DNA of 64,000 bases. Source: Streptomyces lydicus (GTDB taxonomy: Bacteria; Actinomycetota; Actinomycetes; Streptomycetales; Streptomycetaceae). Below, piece after piece: positions 34,217 to 42,562 of this stretch. Made by a program: the position numbers and the translations under genes. Below the pieces are notes generated by a model that ran no database searches, was not told the origin of the DNA, and worked only from the letters and a program-made list of their open reading frames with translations. Position 1 is the first letter of the stretch, and each line of letters opens with the position of its first letter. Location: NCBI RefSeq assembly GCF_000717345.1, contig NZ_JNZA01000014.1:62001-126000 (forward strand), in the 5' to 3' direction.

Positions 34217-35491
34217 CTACGGCATCAGTACCGCATGCGGATCCGGCCCGTCGCCCTGCCGGCCGCCGGCGCTCAGCTCACGCCAGCTCTCCAGCGCCAG
34301 CCGGAACGCGCCGGCCTGCTCGTACCCCTCCGCGGCCTGCTTGAAGGCGGCCTCGGCGGCGTCCTCGGAGCCGCTCGCACGGTGCGCGCGGGCGGTGTGC
34401 AGCAGGCACCGGGCGCGGTCGAGCGGCGAGAGGTCACCGGAGGCGGGATCGATCGCCGCGGCGTGCTCGGCGGCCGCCCCGGGCCGGCCCGCGCGCAGCG
34501 CCGCGGCCGTCTCCAGCACGGCCAGCCAGGTCGCCGAGGACGGCGTGTCCACCAGCGCCGCCGCCTGCCGGGCGCGGGTGAGCAGCGCGTCCGCCTGCGC
34601 CGGCGTGCCCGCGGCGAGCGCCAGCAGCGTACGGGCCCGCGCCAGCCGCAGCCGGAGCCGCACCCCGTCCGTCGAGGCGAGCTGCTGCTCCGCCTCGGCC
34701 ATCAGCTCCATCGCCTGCTCCGGATGCCCGCCCAGATAGCGAGCGCCGGCCACCGCCCACAGCGCGCCGGCCCGCAGCTCACCGGCCGGCAGCGGCTCGA
34801 CCTGTGCGCTCAGCTCCGTCCCGAGCTGCTCGGCGCGGCTCCACTCGCCGCTGTCGACGGACGCGGACAACAGCGCCACCCGCGCCTGGGCCCGCTCCGG
34901 ACGCCCGGGCTCCAGCTCGCCGGTGACCCGTACCGCCTCCTCGGCGAAGCGCACCCCCTCCGAGAGCCGTCCCGCGGCGCGCAGCAGCTGGGCCAGCTCG
35001 ACGGCGACCCGGGCGTGCAGCACGGGCGCGGAGCGGGTGAGCGGGTCGTCGAGGAGGTGGCGCAGCGCCGCTTCGTGGCGGTCCGGTTCGTCGAGCCGGC
35101 CGAGGACGGTGGCCAGCTCCCAGCGGGCCTCCCAGCGCACCTCGTCCTGGTCGGCGCCGCCGGTCTGCTCCACCAGGGACTCCAGCTGCCGGCGCGCCGC
35201 GGGCCAGTCGCCGGCCAGCGCACTGGCGCGGGCCGCCACCAACTGGCCGACCAGGCCCAGCCGGTGGGTCAGCCGGTCGCCCGGCTCCTCGGCGGCGCTG
35301 AGCGCCTCGACTGTCGTGCCGAGCCGCTCGGCGAGCGACCGGGCGATCTTCGCGCCCGGAATTCTGCGGCCGTTCTCCACCAGCGAGACATAGCTGGGGG
35401 AGAGGTCGTCGCCGGCGAGGTCCCCTTGCGACAGACCCTGAGCGCGCCGGGTCTCCCGCACGCGCTTCCCGAAAGCAGGCTGCTCAATCAC
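34217..35491 (-). CDS. XRE regulator with TPR-like helical domain
   Basis: About 424 residues. N-terminal helix-turn-helix (FGKRVRETRRAQGLSQGDLA, SPSYVSLVENGRRIP, ARSLAERLGTTVEAL), then a long all-helical, Ala/Leu-rich region of TPR-type repeats. Its helix-turn-helix is clearly related to that of the regulator at 41077-42324. GTG at 35491 gives a domain-sized N terminus; the frame remains open to 35641. It is divergent from the ALDH-TPP operon and is a candidate pathway regulator. Confidence 0.85.
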   Translation of the reverse strand: MIEQPAFGKRVRETRRAQGLSQGDLAGDDLSPSYVSLVENGRRIPGAKIARSLAERLGTTVEALSAAEEPGDRLTHRLGLVGQLVAARASALAGDWPAARRQLESLVEQTGGADQDEVRWEARWELATVLGRLDEPDRHEAALRHLLDDPLTRSAPVLHARVAVELAQLLRAAGRLSEGVRFAEEAVRVTGELEPGRPERAQARVALLSASVDSGEWSRAEQLGTELSAQVEPLPAGELRAGALWAVAGARYLGGHPEQAMELMAEAEQQLASTDGVRLRLRLARARTLLALAAGTPAQADALLTRARQAAALVDTPSSATWLAVLETAAALRAGRPGAAAEHAAAIDPASGDLSPLDRARCLLHTARAHRASGSEDAAEAAFKQAAEGYEQAGAFRLALESWRELSAGGRQGDGPDPHAVLMP

Positions 35492-35877
35492 CAAGAAAAT
35501 CGCTCGCAGTTGAGAGGGGTGGACGGACGGTGACGATGTACGGACGGCTCCGGACGGAGGCCGTGTGATGACGGGGAGTCTACTCACCGGTCGTCCGCTC
35601 GGGGATGCCTGTGGACAACGTTCCCTCGCCCGGGGAGTCATTTTTTGTCACTTATGGACGCCGGGATTCCCCTTGCCGTCGGGTGGGCGTTACGACAGCT
35701 GAGAGGCGCGCCGGGCCGTACGGCGCACGAGGGGGCGGGGCGCGGCCGGGCGACCGGGAGCCGTCGAGGGCGGAGTCGCTTGTCACATCGGCCAGTCGAG
35801 TGCAATGACTTTACTTGACAATAAATGACAATTGGCTGACGCTGACCCTCCATGGACTACGCCCCCAGGAGGGACAT
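35492..35877. promoter_or_regulatory. Divergent regulatory gap between XRE regulator and ALDH-fold gene
   Basis: 386 bp without a gene. The AT-rich part contains TTGACAATAAATGACAAT (35815-35832), a TGACAAT direct repeat of 10-bp period (35816-35822 and 35826-35832), suited to side-by-side binding on one DNA face. AGGAGGG at 35867 is the ALDH-fold gene's ribosome-binding site. Confidence 0.45.
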
Positions 35878-37119
35878 ATGAGCTCCGCTCCCGCATGGCC
35901 GACCGTGGCCGCCGAGCCGGAGGGCAGCCTCGCGCGCCACCGTGCGGCGGCCGTGCACCGGGTCCGGGACTTCCTGGTGAACGACGCCGGTACCGTGCAC
36001 GAGCTGCTGTGCGAGATCTCCACCCACCGCGCCGCGCGCTACGAGATCGAGTCGACCGTCGCCACCCTCGACGGGGCCCTGGACGAGGTGGCCGCCCACC
36101 GGCCCGGCCGGGTCCCCCGCCTGGCCGCCTTCATGCCGTCGAACGTCATCCTCTACTCCTACGCCCTCTACCTCCTGGTGCCCGCCCTCTACACCGACCG
36201 CCTGGTCTTCCGCCCCTCCAGCCGGGTCAAGGACCAGATGCGCCGGCTGCACACCCTGCTCGCCGAACAGCACGGCCTGCCCATCGAGCTCACCACCGCC
36301 AGCCAGCGGGACTTCCTGCACGACCACGTGCTCCCCGCCGACGTGGTGGTCTTCACCGGCGCCTACGCCAACGCCGAGCAGATCCGTGCCCGGCTCTCCC
36401 CCGGTCAGCTGTTCCTCTTCCTCGGCTCCGGCGTCAACCCGTTCGTCGTCGCGCCCGGAGCCGACGTCGAGCGGGCGGCCCGCGACGCCATCGCCATCCG
36501 GGTCCTCAACACCGGCCAGGACTGCCTGGGTCCCGACCTCTTCAGCGTCCACGAGCCGCTGCTCGAACCGTTCGTCGACGCGCTGGTCAGCGAGCTGAAG
36601 GGGCTGCGCTACGGCCCCTACACCGACCCGGACGCCGACTTCGGGCCGATCTTCTACGACAGTGCGCTGGAGGACGGCGCGCAGTTCCTCGCCCGCCACC
36701 GCGGCGACATCGTGCACGGCGGACACGTCGACTTCCGCGGCCGCCGGCTCGACCCCACTGTCGTCGTCGGCGAGGAGGTCACCCCGCGCACCCACGTCCC
36801 GGAGTTCTTCGCGCCGATCTTCAACGTCGCCTCCTACCGCGACGAGGACGCCCTCGCCACCACGCTCACCACCGGCATGTTCACCGAACGCGCCCTGGGC
36901 TCCAGCGTCTACGGCCACGCCCCGCGCCTGGTCGAGGCGTTGCGCCGGCGAACCACCGTCACCCTCGACACCACCCTGCTGTCCATCGACGACGGCAACG
37001 CCCCGTTCGGCGGCTACGGCCGGATGGCCAACTACATCTCCGACGGGCACGAGGTGCGCGCCGAGCCCGTCCTGATCTCCAAGGCCGTCGCCGCCCACCG
37101 CCCGGGAGCCGCCCGATGA
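35878..37119 (+). CDS. Aldehyde dehydrogenase-fold protein with altered active site
   Basis: 413 residues, shorter than typical ALDH (about 480-500) at the N terminus. The cofactor region is recognisable (AAFMPSNVILYSYALYLLVP; VVFTGAYANAEQIRARL), as is the nucleophile cysteine in RVLNTGQDCLGPDLFSVH. The general-base Glu normally 34 residues before the Cys (in LELGGKNP) is Leu here, in FLFLGSGVNPFVV. It may be an acyl-thioester-forming or reducing variant, or an aldehyde-binding protein. ATG at 35878 follows AGGAGGG; its stop overlaps the TPP-enzyme start, so the two probably act in sequence. Confidence 0.75.
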   Translation: MSSAPAWPTVAAEPEGSLARHRAAAVHRVRDFLVNDAGTVHELLCEISTHRAARYEIESTVATLDGALDEVAAHRPGRVPRLAAFMPSNVILYSYALYLLVPALYTDRLVFRPSSRVKDQMRRLHTLLAEQHGLPIELTTASQRDFLHDHVLPADVVVFTGAYANAEQIRARLSPGQLFLFLGSGVNPFVVAPGADVERAARDAIAIRVLNTGQDCLGPDLFSVHEPLLEPFVDALVSELKGLRYGPYTDPDADFGPIFYDSALEDGAQFLARHRGDIVHGGHVDFRGRRLDPTVVVGEEVTPRTHVPEFFAPIFNVASYRDEDALATTLTTGMFTERALGSSVYGHAPRLVEALRRRTTVTLDTTLLSIDDGNAPFGGYGRMANYISDGHEVRAEPVLISKAVAAHRPGAAR

Positions 37120-38825
37120 CCGCGACGACCCACCCCACCGCCTGGGCCGCGCTCGCCGACTATCTGCGCCACCTCGGCAGCGGGCCGGTCTTCGGGCTGC
37201 CCGGCGACGACATGGCGCTGCTCGGCGAGCTGGAGCGCGCCGACACCCCGGTCGTGCTCTGCCGCGACCAGCGCAACGCCCTGTTCATGGCGACCGGTTA
37301 CGCGCTCGCCGCCGGCCGCCCCGGCGTCTGCGTGATCGGCAAGGGCCCGGCGCTGACCAACGCGCTCACCGGCGTCCTGGAGGCACGGTCGGCCGCCGCC
37401 CCGCTGATCCTGATCGCCGACGGCACCCGGCTCGACCGGCTGGGCACCGGCGCCTTCCAGGAGCTGGACCAGCTGACCGCGGTCCGCCCGTACGTGAAGT
37501 GGGCGGCCCGCATCGACCACGCCGACCGGCTGCCCGGCGCCCTGGAGAAGGCCGCCGCGCTCGCCGTCAACGGCACCCCCGGCCCCGTCTACCTGGAGCT
37601 CGCGGAACAGCTCGCGGACCAGCAGGTCACCCGCAACGGCCCCTGGCGCCCGGTTGCGCCCCAGCGGCCGTCCCCCGACCAGGACGCGCTCGCCGCCACC
37701 GCGGAGCGCATCGCCGCCGCCGAGCGGCCGTTGCTGCTGGTCGGCGGCGGGGCCCGGCACCGCAACACCGGCCGGCGCATCGAGCGGCTCGCCGAGCGTC
37801 TCGGCGCCGGCGTGTTCACCACCGCCTCCGGCCGCGGCGCGGTCGCCGAGGACCACCCCCTGTACTGCGGCGTCAGCGGCCTCTACACCGTCGCGCCGAT
37901 GGACGCGCTGTGGCGCGAGGCCGACCTCGTCATCGCCCTGGGCAGCCGCCTGGAGGAGACCGCCACCTTCGGCTGGCCCGAGGACGCCGCGCAACTCCCC
38001 GTCATCCAGGCCGTGGTGAGCGAGGAGAGCCTGGTCATGGAGCGGCCCGGGGCACACGTCCTCGGTGACGCCGGGCGGATCGTGGACGGCTGGGCGGCGC
38101 TGCTGGGCGGGCACCGGGCAACCGGTGACTGGCCCGAGCGGATCCGCACCGCACGGACCGCGCTGGCGCAGCGCGCCGCGGACCGTGCCGAGGAGGCCGT
38201 CAAGCGGGTGCCCGAGGGGGCCGTCCCGGTCTCGCAGGTGCTGACCGCCCTCGACCGCGCCGTCCCCGCCGACCGGGTCCTGGTCCAGGAGAACGGCCTT
38301 CAGGACATGTGGTCGTACTTCTTCCCGCACTACGTGCTGGGCACCGGCGGCGGGTCCGTCGTGCCCAGCGAGCAGACCCCGCTGGGCTTCGGCGCGGCGG
38401 CCGCGGTCGGCGTACGACTGGCCGAGCCGGCCGGCCGGCCGGTGGTCGCGGTGGTGGGTGACGGCGCCTTCAACCTCTTCCGCTGCGAGCTCCCCACCGT
38501 CGCGGACGCCGGCGCCTCGGTGCTCTATCTCGTGCTGGACAACGGCGGTTACGGCTGGCTCCAGTCCAACCTCGACCGGGTCAGCGGCCCCGCCTCCCGC
38601 TTCTCCTTCACCACCCCGCGCCCCACCGGCACCGAGGGCGTAGCCCTCGCCCACGGCCTGGGCTACGCCCGGGTCACGCACCCCGACGACCTCCCCGCCG
38701 CGCTGTCCACCGCCTGGCAACGGGTCGCCGCCGGCACCACCTCGATCGTCGAAATAGCCGTCGCCCTCCCGGACACGCCGCCCGGAATGACAGCCGCATC
38801 CGGCGACTTTCCCTTGCGGGAGTAA
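37116..38825 (+). CDS. Thiamine-pyrophosphate enzyme (acetolactate synthase / keto-acid decarboxylase family)
   Basis: 569 residues, full-length three-domain TPP enzyme. Pyr domain: HLGSGPVFGLPGDDMALLGE and GKGPALTNALTGVLEA. Central domain: RPLLLVGGGARHRNTGRRIE. PP domain with the TPP/Mg motif VVGDGAFNLFRCELPTVADA ... DNGGYG. The Glu that activates the cofactor in the RHE motif reads Gln here (RDQRNALFMATGYA). It probably decarboxylates or ligates a 2-keto acid, and coupling with the ALDH-fold gene suggests a route from a keto acid to an unusual starter acid. Substrate unknown. Confidence 0.85.
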   Translation: MTATTHPTAWAALADYLRHLGSGPVFGLPGDDMALLGELERADTPVVLCRDQRNALFMATGYALAAGRPGVCVIGKGPALTNALTGVLEARSAAAPLILIADGTRLDRLGTGAFQELDQLTAVRPYVKWAARIDHADRLPGALEKAAALAVNGTPGPVYLELAEQLADQQVTRNGPWRPVAPQRPSPDQDALAATAERIAAAERPLLLVGGGARHRNTGRRIERLAERLGAGVFTTASGRGAVAEDHPLYCGVSGLYTVAPMDALWREADLVIALGSRLEETATFGWPEDAAQLPVIQAVVSEESLVMERPGAHVLGDAGRIVDGWAALLGGHRATGDWPERIRTARTALAQRAADRAEEAVKRVPEGAVPVSQVLTALDRAVPADRVLVQENGLQDMWSYFFPHYVLGTGGGSVVPSEQTPLGFGAAAAVGVRLAEPAGRPVVAVVGDGAFNLFRCELPTVADAGASVLYLVLDNGGYGWLQSNLDRVSGPASRFSFTTPRPTGTEGVALAHGLGYARVTHPDDLPAALSTAWQRVAAGTTSIVEIAVALPDTPPGMTAASGDFPLRE

Positions 38826-39015
38826 TTCCCACGTTGTTGTCTGTCCCGCCGTGGGTGTTGCTCGCCGTTGCGCTTTGCGGCGCCGCCGCACGTTGTCGGC
38901 TTTCCCGCCGTGTGTCGTCTCGCCGTTGCGCCTGCGGCGGGCGTGGGTGGTCGGGTGCGGTGCCGGCCCTCCAGACTTCGTCCTTCGGTCCAGCCCCTCC
39001 CGTGAGTGGATAGAC

Positions 39016-39067
39016 AAAGGCCGGTGGGGGCGGGCGTCAGTAACGACGTCCGCCCCCACCGGCCTTC
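39016..39067. terminator. Terminator hairpin with 20-bp stem
   Basis: GGCCGGTGGGGGCGGGCGTC (39019-39038) pairs with 39045-39064 with one mismatch; a 6-nt loop, flanking AAA on the left and TT on the right, typical of a bidirectional intrinsic terminator. Confidence 0.8.
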
Positions 39068-39100
39068 AACTTTCTCTCCCACGGGAGGGGACGGGCCGGA

Positions 39101-39149
39101 GGGGCCTGTTCTGTGGACGTAAAGCGAAGCAGTCCACAGAACAGGCCCC
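39101..39149. terminator. Terminator-like hairpin with perfect 18-bp stem
   Basis: GGGGCCTGTTCTGTGGAC (39101-39118) and its exact reverse complement (39132-39149) flank a 13-nt loop. Lower GC than the surroundings; second hairpin of the convergent block. Confidence 0.75.
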
Positions 39150-39256
39150 GGAGGTCCGTCACCGCACCCACAACAACCCGGCCCGCCGCAGGCGCAACGG
39201 CGAGCAACCACCACGGCGGGACGGACAACAACGTGGGAAGCCCCCAAGCGGCGCGC

Positions 39257-40087
39257 CTACGTCTTGGAGCGGAACTTGGCGATAGCCAAAGGTGCTGTGA
39301 CCGCGGTGAGGGTCAGGGACCAGGCAAGGGTCCAGAGGACCGGGCCGGCCACCGGGCCGGTGCCCAGGGTGAGGCCGCGGGCCGCGTCGGCCATGTGGGT
39401 CAGGGGGTTGATGCGGGTGAAGGTCTGGAGCCAGTCCGGCATGGTCGTGGGGGACACGAAGATCGAGGAGCCGAACTGCAGCGGGGTCAGCACCAGGACC
39501 GAGAGCCCCTGGATCGCCTGGGCGGAGCGCAGGGTCAGGCCCAGCAGCATGAAGATCCAGATGAGCGAGGTGCCGAAGACGGCGGTGAGTCCGACGGCCG
39601 CGGCGATGCCCGGCCAGCGCCCGGTGAAGTCGAAGCCGAGCACGGCCGCGACGAGCAGCAGGACCGCGAGGGCGACCAGCATCCGGCCGGTCTCCACCAC
39701 GATCTTGGCCAGCAGCACCGAGGAGCGGGCGATGGGCATCGTACGGAACCGGTCCATCACGCCCGTACGGAAGTCGTCGTTGACGCCGGTGCCCACGGCC
39801 ATGGCGATGGTCATGCCGAGGATCACCATCAGGCCCGGTACGAGAAAGGCGGTGTACCGGGCGCGGGAGCCGCCGACCGCGCCGCCGAAGACGAAGACGA
39901 AGAGCACCGTCAGCACGATCGGCATGAGGAGCGCGTCGGTCATCGACTCGGGGTTCTGCCGGATCTGCAGGAGGTTGCGCCGGACCAGGGCCCCGGTGTG
40001 CCGGACCATGGCCCGCGGGCGTATCCGTCCCTCGTCGGCGAGCGGGGCGTCGGTCCCGGGGCGGGGCGCCGCCTGATACGCCGTCAC
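39257..40087 (-). CDS. ABC-2 type transporter permease (DrrB-like)
   Basis: 276 residues with six predicted membrane helices (for example LLMPIVLTVLFVFVFGGAVG, FLVPGLMVILGMTIAMAVGT, MLVALAVLLLVAAVLGFDF). The ABC-2 signature lies near FVSPTTMPDWLQTFTRINPLTHMADAAR (39400-39480). Drug- or lipid-exporting ABC-2 permeases normally sit next to an ATPase gene; none is adjacent or elsewhere in the window. GTG at 40087 overlaps the DUF1707 stop by 4 bp. It might export the cluster product with an ATPase encoded elsewhere. Confidence 0.88.
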   Translation of the reverse strand: MTAYQAAPRPGTDAPLADEGRIRPRAMVRHTGALVRRNLLQIRQNPESMTDALLMPIVLTVLFVFVFGGAVGGSRARYTAFLVPGLMVILGMTIAMAVGTGVNDDFRTGVMDRFRTMPIARSSVLLAKIVVETGRMLVALAVLLLVAAVLGFDFTGRWPGIAAAVGLTAVFGTSLIWIFMLLGLTLRSAQAIQGLSVLVLTPLQFGSSIFVSPTTMPDWLQTFTRINPLTHMADAARGLTLGTGPVAGPVLWTLAWSLTLTAVTAPLAIAKFRSKT

Positions 40088-40740
40088 GCCCGGCCGCGGC
40101 GTTCGTCGAGCCACCTCTGCCAGTACGTGCGGCGGTCGCTGCTCGGGTGGGCGACGATGATGTCGCCGAAGACGGCGGAGCCGGTGATGCGCACGCGCGG
40201 GGTGATCGCTTCCGGGCCGGAGTGCTCCCGGATCAGGTTGCGTACGTCGCCGAGGACGGTGCTGCAGTTCATCTCCACCCGGACGCCTTCCGGGAGCAGC
40301 AGGTGGACGTCGCCGACGATCGCGCGGGCCTGGATGGTCAGCTCGCCGGTCGACGGGGCGGGGGAGGCGCACAAGTCGAGGGTGAGGTCTCCGAAGACCG
40401 CGGTGGCCTCGATGCCGTGTTCCAGGGAGGGGCTGTGATGGGTGACGTCGCCGAAGGCGGCGCGGAAGCTGCGCTGGCCGGTGGCGGTTCGGGCGGATTC
40501 GGGGGCGGTGACGTGCGGCAGGTCCTCGCCGACCGAGCTCAACTCCTCGCGGGTGCGGGCGAGATACGCGGCCTCGGAACGCTCCGCCAGTTCCTCCAGG
40601 GTCAGCCGGCCCTCGGCGGTGGCCTCCCGGAGCCGCTCGACCATGTCCTCGCGTTCGGCGTCCGACGCCAGCACCGAGCGCGACGAGGCGGACGGGGGCG
40701 CCAGATCCTTGTGCAGATCGGGGCGTTGGGGCTGCGTCAT
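40084..40740 (-). CDS. DUF1707 protein with LiaF-like beta repeats
   Basis: 218 residues. DUF1707 at about residues 18-75 (VLASDAEREDMVERLREATA, GRLTLEELAERSEAAYLART) is followed by a beta-repeat region with recurring FGD/GDV turns (RAAFGDVTHHS, TAVFGDLTLDL, RAIVGDVHLLL, STVLGDVRNLI, SAVFGDIIVAH), like the LiaF/cell-wall-response C-terminal domain. ATG at 40740 follows GGAGG; the frame is open to 40836 without a good start. Cytoplasmic or membrane-peripheral; coupled to the permease gene. Confidence 0.8.
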   Translation of the reverse strand: MTQPQRPDLHKDLAPPSASSRSVLASDAEREDMVERLREATAEGRLTLEELAERSEAAYLARTREELSSVGEDLPHVTAPESARTATGQRSFRAAFGDVTHHSPSLEHGIEATAVFGDLTLDLCASPAPSTGELTIQARAIVGDVHLLLPEGVRVEMNCSTVLGDVRNLIREHSGPEAITPRVRITGSAVFGDIIVAHPSSDRRTYWQRWLDERRGRA

Positions 40741-41076
40741 GGAGAGTGCCTCCGCGGGGTCCGGCAGGGGTGGGACGTCGGTCGCCTCATCGGACCACGT
40801 CACACCGGGCGCGGACATCGGCGTGGGGTAGTACATCGAAAGGTTGACCCGTGGCGGCGGGGCACACAGTTCGGTGTACTCGGCAGCCGGTTTTTACGGC
40901 GCCCAGGGCCTCCGGCGAAATGATCTCGGAGGGCCGGTGAAGAACGGTGAAGGAATCCGAATATCGGTCGACTTCTTCTTGACTAGTTGGTAAAGTGCGC
41001 AGCACTCATTGTGACTCGCCGATTTGATACAGCCGGCCGGAGTCATCCAACGTTCGAAATCCGGAGGGCTTGTCGA
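40741..41076. promoter_or_regulatory. Divergent gap upstream of the second XRE regulator
   Basis: 336 bp, no gene. The half nearer the regulator is AT-richer and holds TTGACTAG at 40979-40986, a word shared with the ACP/enoyl-reductase promoter region (32764-32771). The regulator's ribosome-binding site (CCGGAGGG) is at 41061-41068. Confidence 0.4.
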
Positions 41077-42324
41077 ATGCCTGAGCTGGCGGACACCGGG
41101 CGGCGTATCAAAGAGCTTCGGGTCAGCGCGGGAATGACACAGCACGACCTTGCCGGGGCCGAGATGTCGTCCAGCTACATCTCGCTCGTCGAACGCGGGA
41201 AGCGCATTCCCAGCGGCCGGGCGCTGCGGATCCTGGCGGAACGCCTCGGGGTCGGCGTGGACGAAATATCCAGAGGCGCCGAGCCGGTCGAAACCACCAG
41301 CCGGGTCCGCCGGCTGGACCTGGTCGGACGATTGGTGGCGGCCCGCCGGCAATGGGAGGGCGGCGACGCCGAGGGTGCGCTGTCAGAATTCCGCGCACTG
41401 GCCGAGATTGACCCCGCCGGGCGGCAGGACGACGTATTTACCGAGGCCCAGCTCGCCATTGCCGAAATACTGGGCACGCTGGGCCGCGCCGACGAGGGCG
41501 CCGACGTCCTGCTGCGCATGCTGGACGCGCTGGCCCCCGCCCCGTACGCCGAGGCCAGGCTGCGCGCCCTGATCGCGCTCGCCGACCTGCTGGAGTCGGC
41601 CGGCCGGGTCCAGGACGGGCTGCGTTACGCGCTCACCGGCTTCCTCGAATGCGCCGACCGGAGCCCGGGCAGCGGCTTCCACGCCCTGCTCGTGCTGGAG
41701 GTGCTGACCCGCTGCGCGTACTGGAGCGGCTGCCCCGACTGGGCGCCCGGTACTGACCACGGCCGGCCGTCCGCGGACGGTGTGCTCCCCGGGCCGCGGG
41801 CCACCATCGATCTGCACCGGGCGCTCGATCTGCGCGACCGGGGCGAGGTGGCGCGCGCCGCCGAGCTGCTGGGCGAGTGCGCGCGCCGGGTCACCCCGGC
41901 CGCCGGCTTCCCGCTCTGGGAGAAGATCAGCGGCCACTACGCCCTGCTGCTCCTGGAGCGCGGCGAGACGGCGGCGGCCCGCAGCATCGTCGAGCGCGGC
42001 CTCGTCGTCGCCTCGGTGGCGCAGGAGCCGGACTTCCCGCTGTGGCTGAGCACCGCGGAGGCGGTGTGTGCCCAGGCGGCCGGCGACCCGGACCGGCTCT
42101 TCGCGCTGGGCGAGGAGGTCGCCGCGCTGCCCGACACCGGCCGCAGCCACGAGAAAGCCGCCGCGCTCGGTGAGATCGCGGCGGCGTGTGAGCGGACGGG
42201 GGACCGGGAAAGGGCGGCCGGACACTTCCGGTATTCCGCGGAGCTGTTCCGGCGGGCCCAGGCGTACCGGCACGCCGAGCGGGCCCGGGAACGGCTGGCG
42301 GACCTCCTCGAAAAGCGCGGCTGA
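41077..42324 (+). CDS. XRE regulator with TPR-like helical domain
   Basis: 415 residues. Helix-turn-helix (TGRRIKELRVSAGMTQHDLA, SSSYISLVERGKRIPSGRAL, LAERLGVGVDEISRG) then an all-helical repeat region resembling TPRs (LLVLEVLTRCAY; ALLLLERGETAAARSIVERG; ALGEIAAACERTGDRERAAG). Same architecture as the regulator at 34217-35491, and probably the closer regulator of the ketosynthase-GNAT-lanKC operon downstream. ATG at 41077 follows CCGGAGGG. Confidence 0.88.
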   Translation: MPELADTGRRIKELRVSAGMTQHDLAGAEMSSSYISLVERGKRIPSGRALRILAERLGVGVDEISRGAEPVETTSRVRRLDLVGRLVAARRQWEGGDAEGALSEFRALAEIDPAGRQDDVFTEAQLAIAEILGTLGRADEGADVLLRMLDALAPAPYAEARLRALIALADLLESAGRVQDGLRYALTGFLECADRSPGSGFHALLVLEVLTRCAYWSGCPDWAPGTDHGRPSADGVLPGPRATIDLHRALDLRDRGEVARAAELLGECARRVTPAAGFPLWEKISGHYALLLLERGETAAARSIVERGLVVASVAQEPDFPLWLSTAEAVCAQAAGDPDRLFALGEEVAALPDTGRSHEKAAALGEIAAACERTGDRERAAGHFRYSAELFRRAQAYRHAERARERLADLLEKRG

Positions 42325-42382
42325 CGCCGGCGGGAGAAAGCGCCGCGGCGCCGCAAATGCCGTTATTGCGCCCAATGCGCGC

Positions 42383-42562
42383 TTATTTATTAGCCTTCTT
42401 TCCAAGGCCCAGGAGTGCGAACAGCGCCTCCGCGCCGCCGACGATCGCGAGCACCAGACCGGCCTTGTGGAGCGAGACCACCGGAGTCTCCACTTCCTTT
42501 GTGGTCAGCCACAGGATCAGCCCGACGATCGCCAGAACAATACCTACCGCAATACCCTTCAT
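42383..42562 (-). CDS. Small two-helix membrane protein (DUF5708-like)
   Basis: 59 residues: two hydrophobic helices (MKGIAVGIVLAIVGLILWLT and KAGLVLAIVGGAEALFALLG) separated by a short polar loop (TTKEVETPVVSLH), ending in GKKANK. ATG at 42562 follows GAGGGAA. Resembles small DUF5708 streptomycete membrane proteins; no evident link to the cluster. Confidence 0.6.
   Translation of the reverse strand: MKGIAVGIVLAIVGLILWLTTKEVETPVVSLHKAGLVLAIVGGAEALFALLGLGKKANK

Larger units (their letters stand above)
38827..39238. repeat. Long composite inverted repeat between convergent genes
   Basis: The outer arms, 38827-38873 and 39192-39238, are near-perfect reverse complements over 47 nt (left begins TCCCACGTTGTTGTCTGTCC). 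Next to the left arm a diverged direct copy begins near 38889 (CACGTTGTCGG...CTCGCCGTTGCGC). Inside lie two strong hairpins (39016-39067 and 39101-39149). The block fills the 431-bp gap between the TPP gene and the convergent permease gene. It probably works as a bidirectional terminator and may be a mobile palindromic repeat. Confidence 0.8.
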
